Below are positions 1-6,741 of a stretch of DNA of 6,741 nucleotides, one piece after another. The notes below the pieces were generated by a model that saw only the letters and a list, made by a program, of their open reading frames with translations, had not been told where the DNA came from and made no database searches. The translations under genes and the position numbers were made by a program. Source of the stretch: Planctomycetaceae bacterium (GTDB taxonomy: Bacteria; Planctomycetota; Planctomycetia; Pirellulales; UBA1268); the NCBI GenBank assembly GCA_947453125.1, contig CANGGC010000146.1, forward strand, positions 1 to 6,741, written 5' to 3'. Positions within the stretch are counted from its first letter, which is position 1; the number at the start of each line of letters is the position of its first letter.

Positions 1-1
1 C

Positions 2-115
2 GTCACGATGGAAGAGTCGGGGGTGTCGACGCGGGTGTCGGTCCGCTTCGAATCGACGGCGGCTACGGCCCCCGTCCCGACGACGGCCTCCGTCCCGACC
101 AGAGCCGCGGCCTGA
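2..115 (+). CDS. C-terminal end of an unidentified protein (partial, 5' end outside window)
   Basis: The reading frame starting at base 2 is open from the window edge to a TGA at 113-115, giving the last 37 residues of a protein. All three forward frames are open here. This one has G or C at almost every third codon position, as the confident genes in the window do, while the other two do not, so it is the likely coding frame. The tail is rich in Ala, Thr, Val, Ser and Pro and ends in TRAAA. It contains no motif I recognise, so no function can be assigned. An ATG at 8-10 could in principle start a tiny peptide, but a truncated longer gene is more likely. Confidence 0.5.
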   Translation, partial: VTMEESGVSTRVSVRFESTAATAPVPTTASVPTRAAA

Positions 116-127
116 CGGGCCCTTCCC

Positions 128-166
128 CAGGGTGAAGCGCCCGGGTTGAAGCGCCAGGGTGAACCG
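128..166. repeat. Degenerate 13-14-bp tandem repeat, about three copies
   Basis: Copies begin at 128, 142 and 155. Each has a core reading CAGGGTGAAGCGC or a close variant. The second copy has CGGGTTGAAGCGC and the third ends GAACCG. The array starts 12 bases after the stop codon of the left-edge gene and lies wholly in non-coding DNA. No U-tract follows directly, so it does not look like an intrinsic terminator. Confidence 0.5.
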
Positions 167-455
167 TCTGTTTTCAGGCTTTTGGACGGGGCCGGTGCAG
201 TCGGACCACCCGCTTCCACCGGTGCCGTCGCGAAGAACGGCTCAAGTCGCACCACGTGTCCATTCGATCTTTCCTTAGGACGGTCATGCCGCGACCGCGA
301 AACCGGTTCGTCCGGAACGCGAAGCGCGGGATTGGTGCAGGGGGGGATACCTGCGAGTCGTTGCTTCCTCATGGTTCACCCGTCAAAGGTGCGCCGATTG
401 AGGAACGCGCTCTTTCAGCCCCCCCGCGCTTTCATGGCCGGCCAACGAGGGGCTC

Positions 456-470
456 GACGACGCGGTCGTC
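456..470. repeat. Perfect 6-bp inverted repeat with 3-base spacer (possible operator or hairpin)
   Basis: GACGAC (456-461), GCG, then GTCGTC (465-470) form an exact inverted repeat. The flanking GGG and CCC can add three pairs if CTC at 453-455 is bulged. It lies about 105 bases upstream of the ATG of the HTH-receiver gene. It could be an operator for a dimeric regulator or an RNA hairpin. It could also be chance in GC-rich DNA, so the functional call is weak. Confidence 0.3.
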
Positions 471-564
471 CCCACGGTGATGGTTCCGCGTCGGGGGGGC
501 TGTGTCCCGCGCTCTTTGGGAGCGGGCTGGCCAGAGACGTTCCGGACACAAAAAAAGTGCACAT

Positions 565-568
565 GGAG
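565..568 (+). promoter_or_regulatory. Ribosome binding site of the HTH-receiver gene
   Basis: GGAG lies 8 bases before the ATG at 577. It decides the start in favour of 577 over an in-frame upstream start at 502 and over the adjacent GTG at 574. The protein from 577 also begins directly with the HTH domain. Confidence 0.7.
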
Positions 569-576
569 TTCACGTG

Positions 577-1149
577 ATGAAGGTTTTCACGACAGGCCAG
601 GTCGCCAAAATCTGCAAGGTAGCACCGCGGACTGTGAGCAAGTGGTTCGATTCCGGTCGCCTCAAGGGCTACCGTATCCCGGGGAGTCAGGATCGCCGCA
701 TTCCCCGCGAATATCTGATCAAGTTCCTCAAAGAGCACGGCATGCCGCTGGGTGATCTCGAGGACGAAGCGATGGCGAAGGTCCTCCTCGTCGGGCAGGA
801 TCAGGTGCTCATCGAGAACCTCAAAAAGCATCTGCCGCTCGAGCGGTCGTTCAAGATCCAGGTCGCTGCCAGCGGCTTCGAGGCCGGTATCCAGGCCGAG
901 AGTTTCCATCCCGACTGCATCGTGGTCGATTACTCGATCGGCCGGATCGACGCCCAGCAGATCTGCCAGAATCTCCGTCGCAATTCCGAGTATGCCGAGA
1001 CAATCGTCATCGCTCTGCTTCCTGACGACGGGTCGCAGATCACGGTTGACCGAGCCCATGTCAACGAGAGCTTCAAGAAGCCCTTCGACGTGGCGCTTCT
1101 TGCCGAACGCCTCCGGACGCTGATCGGTGCCCGCAAGGAACTGGTCTGA
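577..1149 (+). CDS. Excisionase/MerR-type HTH protein with C-terminal degenerate receiver domain
   Basis: A 190-residue cytoplasmic protein, probably a DNA-binding regulator. Residues 1-55 (FTTGQVAKICKVAPRTVSKW, then GRLKGYRIPGSQDRRIPREYL) read as an excisionase/MerR-like helix-turn-helix plus wing. Residues 66-185 follow the CheY-like receiver fold: VLLV strand at 69-72, likely phosphoacceptor Asp118 in CIVVDYS, and Lys168 in KKPF. The acidic pair expected right after the first strand is Gly73-Gln74, with only Asp75 following, and the usual Thr/Ser at the end of strand 4 is Leu148. Phosphorylation is therefore doubtful, and the domain may act as a pseudo-receiver. HTH first and receiver second is the reverse of ordinary response regulators. 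No histidine kinase is adjacent. The start at 577 is supported by GGAG at 565-568. The gene is monocistronic, judging by the terminator 27 bases after its stop. DNA target and partners are unknown. Confidence 0.88.
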   Translation: MKVFTTGQVAKICKVAPRTVSKWFDSGRLKGYRIPGSQDRRIPREYLIKFLKEHGMPLGDLEDEAMAKVLLVGQDQVLIENLKKHLPLERSFKIQVAASGFEAGIQAESFHPDCIVVDYSIGRIDAQQICQNLRRNSEYAETIVIALLPDDGSQITVDRAHVNESFKKPFDVALLAERLRTLIGARKELV

Positions 1150-1176
1150 CATCCCGCTCGCGTCCGAACTCCATCA

Positions 1177-1224
1177 CCGCAGGCCGGTGTGCCAAGGGGG
1201 GCACTCCGGCCTGCGGTCGTTTTT
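1177..1224 (+). terminator. Rho-independent terminator after the HTH-receiver gene
   Basis: The 11-bp arms CCGCAGGCCGG (1177-1187) and CCGGCCTGCGG (1206-1216) pair perfectly. After one T-T mismatch a further 5 pairs form (GTGCC 1189-1193 with GGCAC 1200-1204) around a six-base loop. TCG and then five T's (1220-1224) follow. The stem starts 27 bases after the stop codon. It separates this gene from moaC transcriptionally. Confidence 0.88.
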
Positions 1225-1306
1225 GGTGCGAGCTGCCCGTGGACAAAGCGATCGATGGCCTCGGGGTCGGCGGCAGGCGATCCACCCACGGCCTCCTTTT
1301 CCCTGG

Positions 1307-1312
1307 TATCCT
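1307..1312 (+). promoter_or_regulatory. Possible -10 element of a leaderless moaC promoter
   Basis: TATCCT lies six bases before the moaC ATG (1319), where a -10 box would put the transcript start at or next to the ATG. No Shine-Dalgarno sequence is visible upstream of that ATG, and there is no clear -35 box. The suggestion rests on this spacing and on the missing ribosome binding site, so it is tentative. Confidence 0.22.
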
Positions 1313-1318
1313 CGCGGC

Positions 1319-1795
1319 ATGGAAACCCACCCGCTCCGCATGATCGATGTCGGCGGCAAGCCGATTTCCCCCCGCGTTGCCCGCGCCTCGGGCCGACTCC
1401 TCGCCCACGCCGACACGGTTCGGCGGATTCGCGAGGGGAGTCTCGAGAAGGGGGATGCCGTCGCCGCCGCGCGACTGGCAGGGATCATGGCCGCGAAGAA
1501 GACCGCCGAGATCGTGCCGCTGTGCCATCCGCTCCCGCTCGACTCGGTCGCCGTCTCGATCGACTTCGACGAGCCGGGAGGGGTGTCGATCACTGCCACC
1601 GTCCGCTCCGCGGGACGGACCGGGGTAGAGATGGAGGCCCTCGTGGCGGTCAGCGCTGCCGCCCTCACCCTCTACGACATGACAAAGTCGATCGATCCGG
1701 GGATGACGATCGACCAGATCCGCCTCGAGGAGAAGACCGGGGGGACTCGCGGCGATTGGCGGCGGGGCGAGGGTCGGATCGCGCCGCAGGTCTGA
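1319..1795 (+). CDS. moaC: Cyclic pyranopterin monophosphate synthase MoaC
   Basis: A 158-residue cytoplasmic enzyme of molybdenum cofactor synthesis. MoaC converts 3',8-cyclo-7,8-dihydro-GTP, the product of MoaA, into cyclic pyranopterin monophosphate. The whole family pattern is present: MIDVGGKP at 8-15, KGDAVAAARLAGI with Lys44 (E. coli Lys51), the signature LCHPLPL at 68-74, TGVEMEAL at 101-108, and LYDMTK with Asp120 and Lys123 (E. coli Asp128 and Lys131). It ends with the EKTGG segment typical of the C-terminus. Length is close to E. coli MoaC (161). The position before Lys123 is Thr where E. coli has Cys, a tolerated site. The ATG at 1319 fits the family length; Met8 (1340) would be an alternative. 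No Shine-Dalgarno site is seen. No other moa or moe gene lies nearby, so the pathway genes are scattered or lie outside the window. Confidence 0.96.
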   Translation: METHPLRMIDVGGKPISPRVARASGRLLAHADTVRRIREGSLEKGDAVAAARLAGIMAAKKTAEIVPLCHPLPLDSVAVSIDFDEPGGVSITATVRSAGRTGVEMEALVAVSAAALTLYDMTKSIDPGMTIDQIRLEEKTGGTRGDWRRGEGRIAPQV

Positions 1796-1801
1796 TTGGC
1801 C

Positions 1802-1870
1802 CGGGGACTCCCGATGGAGCCGGGGACTCCCGTTGGAGCCGGGGAAGCCCGTTGGAGCTGGGGAAGCCCG
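1802..1870. repeat. 19-bp tandem repeat between convergent moaC and nrdR
   Basis: Three full copies start at 1802, 1821 and 1840, and a partial fourth at 1859. The unit is CGGGGACTCCCGNTGGAGC. Copies 3 and 4 carry GGGGAAGCCCG in place of GGGGACTCCCG. Each copy holds a small CGGG/CCCG inverted repeat. The array lies just after the moaC stop, inside the 93-base gap to the nrdR stop, and 19 is not a multiple of three, so it is non-coding. No T-tract follows on either strand, so a terminator role is unproven. Confidence 0.8.
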
Positions 1871-1888
1871 CCGCGAATCGTCAGCTTC

Positions 1889-2464
1889 TCAGCGGCCGCG
1901 CGGCTCAACGGCCGCCTCGGCCGCACGCTCAGCCACTCCGGCGCCGCCCGGGACGGTCGCCCCCGGGGCCACCATCGCCTGCCCGCCGCCCATCATCCGT
2001 GCCGCCGCCCGGTCGCTGGCGAGGATCGGCTCGAGTTCGTCGACGAAGTCACGGGCATCCTTGAACTCCCGGTAGACGCTCGCGAAGCGCACGTAGGCCA
2101 CCTGATCGACGCCACGGAGCAGTTCCATCACCCGCTCCCCGATCGCCCGGCTCGGGATCTCGCTTTCGTAGTTGTCGTAGCACTCCGACTCGATCGCCGA
2201 CACCAGCGCCTCGATGTCCTGCTCGGTGATCGGCCGCTTGCCACAGGCGATCGCCAGGCCGGAGCGGATCTTGTCGCGGTCGAACGGCTCCCGGATGCCC
2301 CCCTTCTTGACGACGGAGAGGGCCTGCCGCTCGACCCGTTCGTAGGTCGTGAACCGCCGCCGGCAGGAGACGCACTCGCGCCGACGACGGATGTTCGCCC
2401 CGTCGTCGATCGAACGGGAGTCGATGACACGGTCGTTGTCGACCCGGCAGAATGGACAGCGCAT
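1889..2464 (-). CDS. nrdR: Transcriptional repressor NrdR
   Basis: A 191-residue cytoplasmic repressor that senses ATP/dATP and shuts down ribonucleotide reductase genes by binding paired NrdR boxes in their promoters. The N-terminal zinc ribbon has Cys3 and Cys6 (MRCPFC) and Cys31 and Cys34 (CVSC), followed by [11 protein letters not shown]. The ATP-cone spans about 49-139, beginning [16 protein letters not shown] and ending in the family signature [15 protein letters not shown]. The core matches the usual 150-160-residue family. Residues 152 to 191 form an Ala/Gly/Pro-rich tail with no recognisable domain. The ATG at 2464 has a strong GGAGG nine bases upstream. The gene follows rpoN by 21 bases, so the two are probably co-transcribed. 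Its 3' end faces moaC. No ribonucleotide reductase gene lies in the window. Confidence 0.96.
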   Translation of the reverse strand: MRCPFCRVDNDRVIDSRSIDDGANIRRRRECVSCRRRFTTYERVERQALSVVKKGGIREPFDRDKIRSGLAIACGKRPITEQDIEALVSAIESECYDNYESEIPSRAIGERVMELLRGVDQVAYVRFASVYREFKDARDFVDELEPILASDRAAARMMGGGQAMVAPGATVPGGAGVAERAAEAAVEPRGR

Positions 2465-2473
2465 CGGCGGGAT

Positions 2474-2478
2474 CCTCC
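2474..2478 (-). promoter_or_regulatory. Ribosome binding site of nrdR
   Basis: GGAGG on the minus strand lies nine bases before the nrdR ATG and begins seven bases after the rpoN stop codon. It fixes the nrdR start and indicates translation from an rpoN-nrdR transcript. Confidence 0.75.
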
Positions 2479-2485
2479 GTGACGG

Positions 2486-4117
2486 TCAGGAAGGCTGCGT
2501 CGGACTACCGTCGGGATCGCGGTCCGTCGCCACCCCCGTGTGCGGTGCCGGGCCGGCCCCCGCCGGCTCCCTGGCAGGTCCGGCGATCTTCCAGTCACGA
2601 CGCTGTCGCGAGCTGGGGATGTCCATCGCCTTGCGGTACTTCGTCACGGTGCGGCGGGCAACCGTGATCCCCTGCTTCGCCAGCTCGTCAACGAGGTCAT
2701 CGTCGCTGTAGGGGGCATCCTTCGGCTCGGCCTGGATGATCTCCTGGAGCTTCATCCGTACCGCGTCCCAGGCCACCTCCTCGCCATCGGCGCTCATCGT
2801 GCCGCCGACAAAGAAGCGCCGCAGCGCCCACAGGCCGCGCGGCGTCTGCAGCCATTTGTCGTCGACGGCGCGGCTGACGGTCGTGACGTGCATCCCGATC
2901 CGGTCGGCGATCTGCTGCATCTTCAGCGGCTCAATCGCCTCGGGCCCGTCGGTGAGGAAACGCGTCTGATGGTCGACGATCGCCTGGGCTGTCCGCAGGA
3001 GCGTGCTGCGACGCTGCTCGATCGCCTCGATGAGCCACTGGGCCGAATTAATCTTCCGCTTGATGTACTCGCGCGTTTCGGGCGGCGTGGCCGGGTCGGA
3101 AAGCATCTCGCGGTAGAGCGGGCTGATCCGCAGGTTCGGCAGATCGACTTCCTCGAGACGCACTTTCCAGGTGCCATCCTGCTGCAGCTCGACATGGACA
3201 TCGGGCTTCACCACCGGCACGTAGGGAACCGTGAAACGAGCCCCCGGTTTCGGCTGGAGCGAGTGGAGATCGTGCCGTAGCCCCTCGATCTCCTCGATCG
3301 TGAAGCCGGTCTTCTTCGAGATCAGCGGCATCCGGTTGGCAGCGAGATCCTCGAGATGCTCCGACACGAGCCGGCGGAGCTGCCGGGCGTGGGGCATCTC
3401 GGGACGGATCTGGAGCAGGAGGCATTCCCGCAGGTCGCGGGCACCGACCCCGGCCGGCTCCATCCCCTGCACCACCGACAGCGCTTCCTCGAGTTGGCTG
3501 AGCTGGGCCTGCCAGGGGGCCGAATCGCGTGGGGCCTCGACATCGACGAGGTCCTCCAGCGGCATCGGGAGATAGCCGTTGGGATCGAGGTTGTAGATCA
3601 CCTTCTCCGCCGCCTGCCGCACCTCGGGGCCGAGTTCGTCGTTGGAGAGCTGCTCGTGGAGGTGGTGGAAGAGCGTCTCGGGGCGCTCCTCCATGTTTGC
3701 CATGGCGTCGAGGTAGCGGTCGGAGGCCTCGTCGATCCGGGAGGCCGAAGGGCGGCTGCGATCGTCGTCCGACTCGGGGTATTCGCTCGACCAGTCGTAG
3801 GAGCGTTCGAAGTCGGCCTGATTGGCATGGTCTTGGTCGACGACGAGCGGCCGTTCATCGACGGTCCGTTCCGGCGCCGGGTCGGCGGCATCGGTCGTGG
3901 TGGCAACGGCGCGGATCTCGGAGTCCTGGCCATCGGCGACGGCCCCATCGCCGCTCGAATCGTCGACTTCGAGCGTCTCGTTGTTCTGGATCTCCTGCTC
4001 GATACGCTCCTCGAGCGCCATCATCGGCAGCTGCAGGATCTCCATCGACTGGATCATGCGCGGCGCAAGCACCTGCTTCTGCGCCAACCGCATTTCCTGG
4101 CCGAACGACATCCGCAT
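2486..4117 (-). CDS. rpoN: RNA polymerase sigma-54 factor RpoN
   Basis: A 543-residue alternative sigma factor. It binds core RNA polymerase, recognises -24/-12 promoters (GG and GC elements), and needs an AAA+ activator to melt DNA. Region I (about 1-50) is the Gln/Leu/Met-rich activator-responsive part: FGQEMRLAQKQVLAPRMIQSM, then ALEERIEQEIQNN. Region II (about 51-140) is acidic and variable. The core-binding domain spans about 145-370 and includes LDPNGYLP and GVGARDLRECLLLQ. The HTH lies near 396-440 (MQQIADRIGMHVTTVSRAV, QTPRGLWALRRFF). The RpoN box is ARRTVTKYRK at 487-496, eight of ten matching the canonical ARRTVAKYRE. A polar, Pro/Gly-rich tail of about 33 residues follows residue 510, making it longer than E. 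coli RpoN (477). The ATG at 4117 opens directly with the conserved N-terminus. Only a weak site (GAAGGG) lies upstream. nrdR follows closely; the usual lptB, hpf and ptsN neighbours are absent. Confidence 0.97.
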   Translation of the reverse strand: MRMSFGQEMRLAQKQVLAPRMIQSMEILQLPMMALEERIEQEIQNNETLEVDDSSGDGAVADGQDSEIRAVATTTDAADPAPERTVDERPLVVDQDHANQADFERSYDWSSEYPESDDDRSRPSASRIDEASDRYLDAMANMEERPETLFHHLHEQLSNDELGPEVRQAAEKVIYNLDPNGYLPMPLEDLVDVEAPRDSAPWQAQLSQLEEALSVVQGMEPAGVGARDLRECLLLQIRPEMPHARQLRRLVSEHLEDLAANRMPLISKKTGFTIEEIEGLRHDLHSLQPKPGARFTVPYVPVVKPDVHVELQQDGTWKVRLEEVDLPNLRISPLYREMLSDPATPPETREYIKRKINSAQWLIEAIEQRRSTLLRTAQAIVDHQTRFLTDGPEAIEPLKMQQIADRIGMHVTTVSRAVDDKWLQTPRGLWALRRFFVGGTMSADGEEVAWDAVRMKLQEIIQAEPKDAPYSDDDLVDELAKQGITVARRTVTKYRKAMDIPSSRQRRDWKIAGPAREPAGAGPAPHTGVATDRDPDGSPTQPS

Positions 4118-4242
4118 GGCATCACCCTTCGACTCACACTCAGCCGGTCCACCGCTTCAGGATACCCGGTTCCGGGGGAATTGTTCGGGAAGGCGTGGCC
4201 GCGGTCCAGAACCGGCGCTTTCGCCGTTCTCCTCCGATCAAT
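4118..4242 (-). other. 125-base recR-rpoN intergenic region, probable site of an rpoN promoter
   Basis: This gap is much longer than the other spacings on this strand (27 and 21 bases). It contains a stable hairpin near its recR end (4208-4230) and no open reading frame worth calling. It is the natural place for an rpoN promoter, but no convincing -35/-10 pair can be read by eye. Confidence 0.35.
4208..4230 (-). other. Stable hairpin 12 bases downstream of recR (no T-tract)
   Basis: On the + strand AGAAC (4208-4212), a bulged C, GGCG (4214-4217), loop CTTT, CGCC (4222-4225) and GTTCT (4226-4230) pair into a nine-base-pair stem with one bulge. In the recR transcript the loop is AAAG. No run of T follows in that direction, so it is not a standard intrinsic terminator. 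It could protect the 3' end of the dnaX-recR message, attenuate read-through into rpoN, or help Rho-dependent termination. Confidence 0.45.
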
Positions 4243-4842
4243 TCACATCTTCCGGCGACCGGCCAGCGCGTCGGTGAGCATGTCGCGGTTGGCCTGCTCG
4301 AGCGCAGCGCCGACCGTCAGACCGCGGGCCAGGCGGGTGATCTCGACCGGGAGACCGTCGAGTCGCTGGACGACGATCAGCGCCGTTGCGTCCCCCTCGA
4401 CGTTCGGAGTGGTCGCCATGATCACCTCCCGCACCCCGCCCTGCCGAATGCGGGCGACGAGGGGATCGATCGTGAGGGCCTCCGGCCCCGTACCCTCCAG
4501 CGGCGCCACCCTCCCCTGGAGGACATGGTAGAGCCCCCGGTAGGAACCGGTCTGCTCGAGGGCGAGGAGATCGCGAACCTGCTCGACGACGCACAGCGTC
4601 GATCGGTCGCGGCGGGCATCGCGGCAGATGCCACACTCCTCCCCCTCGGCGAGATTGAAGCAGATCCGACAGGGGCGAAGATTCTCCTTGACGGCGCGGA
4701 GGGCGTCGGAGAACGCCAGCGCCTCCTGGCGCGGCATGCGGAGAACGTGGTAGGCGAGTCGTTCCGCCGACTTCCGGCCAATGCCGGGGAGTTCGGCGAA
4801 GCAATCAATGAGCGCGGCGATGACGCCCCGTTCCTCGGGCAT
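4243..4842 (-). CDS. recR: Recombination mediator protein RecR
   Basis: A 199-residue cytoplasmic protein of the RecFOR pathway. With RecO (and RecF) it helps load RecA on single-stranded gaps coated by SSB, and it forms ring-shaped tetramers in studied species. Family features are in order: helix-hairpin-helix with LPGIGRKSAERLAYH (18-32); zinc finger with Cys58, Cys61, Cys70 and Cys73; Toprim domain from about 81, including LCVVEQVRDLLALEQTG and YHVLQGRVAPLEGTGPE; and the C-terminal ITRLARGLTVGAALEQAN with the ending LAGRRK. Length matches E. coli RecR (201). The ATG at 4842 has GGAGG (4849-4853) six bases upstream. It begins 27 bases after dnaX ends, so the two form an operon. The ybaB/ebfC gene that often lies between them is missing here. 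Confidence 0.97.
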   Translation of the reverse strand: MPEERGVIAALIDCFAELPGIGRKSAERLAYHVLRMPRQEALAFSDALRAVKENLRPCRICFNLAEGEECGICRDARRDRSTLCVVEQVRDLLALEQTGSYRGLYHVLQGRVAPLEGTGPEALTIDPLVARIRQGGVREVIMATTPNVEGDATALIVVQRLDGLPVEITRLARGLTVGAALEQANRDMLTDALAGRRKM

Positions 4843-4869
4843 GATGTTCCTCCGTGAAGCCTGTCTCGA

Positions 4870-6741
<1,872 letters not shown>

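Larger units (their letters stand above)
116..576. other. 461-base intergenic region without a convincing gene
   Basis: This stretch separates the partial gene at the left edge from the HTH-receiver gene. Open frames exist in it (for example 146-577 and 256-480 on +), but their codon use is unlike the real genes and they resemble no family I know. Visible structure consists of a degenerate 13-14-bp repeat in three copies (128-166), a GCAGG/CCTGC hairpin around a G-run (337-354), a perfect inverted repeat (456-470), two CACGTG palindromes (253-258 and 571-576), and an A7 run (550-556) just before the ribosome binding site. No good sigma-70 or sigma-54 promoter could be picked by eye. Its length leaves room for regulatory sites or a small RNA, but nothing proves either. 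Confidence 0.6.

Noticed and set aside
256..480. Open frame of 74 codons on + in the intergenic region
   Set aside because: No ribosome binding site, arginine/proline-rich translation typical of non-coding GC-rich DNA, no family resemblance.
550..556. A7 run upstream of the HTH-receiver gene as a second slippage site
   Set aside because: It lies in the untranslated leader, so slippage there would not change a protein.
146..577. Open frame of 143 codons on + (TTG start), overlapping the start of the HTH-receiver gene
   Set aside because: Codon third positions are far less G/C-biased than in the real genes, the product is a Gly/Arg/Ser-rich mix with no domain, and its start lies inside a repeat.
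415..1152. Long minus-strand frame (245 codons) opposite the HTH-receiver gene
   Set aside because: It is the antisense shadow of a gene with clear HTH and receiver motifs, and GC-rich DNA keeps such frames open.
3356..4857. Large + strand frames (391 and 442 codons) opposite rpoN and recR
   Set aside because: The minus strand encodes unmistakable RpoN and RecR there; the + products are Arg/Pro/Gly-rich with no domains.

Overview
The window is a high-GC stretch of bacterial chromosome that looks like housekeeping DNA. The best guess is a planctomycete of Pirellula-like type. That is inference, based on the N-terminus of the sigma-54 protein (FGQEMRLAQKQVLAPRMIQSM), a short protein with an excisionase-type HTH in front of a receiver-like domain, mixed use of Shine-Dalgarno sites, and strong G/C preference at third codon positions. 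I see no mobile element, CRISPR array, tRNA or rRNA.

Left part, + strand: the C-terminal end of an unidentified protein (2-115); a 461-base gap with small repeats and an inverted repeat but no convincing gene; a 190-aa HTH plus degenerate receiver protein (577-1149) followed by a clear intrinsic terminator (1177-1224); and moaC (1319-1795), for molybdenum cofactor synthesis. moaC converges with nrdR across a 93-base gap that holds a 19-bp tandem repeat.

Right part, - strand, in transcription order: dnaX (enters at the right edge, ends at 4870), recR (4842-4243), a 125-base gap with a hairpin, rpoN (4117-2486) and nrdR (2464-1889). dnaX and recR are 27 bases apart, and rpoN and nrdR 21 bases apart. 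Each downstream gene has a GGAGG site, so each pair is very probably co-transcribed. Together they cover the replisome clamp loader, RecFOR recombination, the alternative sigma factor 54, and the repressor of ribonucleotide reductase genes.

The most interesting observation is a run of nine A residues (in the mRNA sense) inside dnaX at 5610-5618, exactly where the clamp-loader domains end. Both alternative frames meet a stop within nine codons. This matches the arrangement by which dnaX of Thermus thermophilus makes its short gamma product through slippage on nine A's, so this dnaX probably yields both tau and a gamma-like protein. The remaining observations are modest: a receiver domain lacking key residues, absence of ybaB/ebfC between dnaX and recR, rpoN-nrdR coupling, intergenic micro-repeats, and C-terminal extensions.
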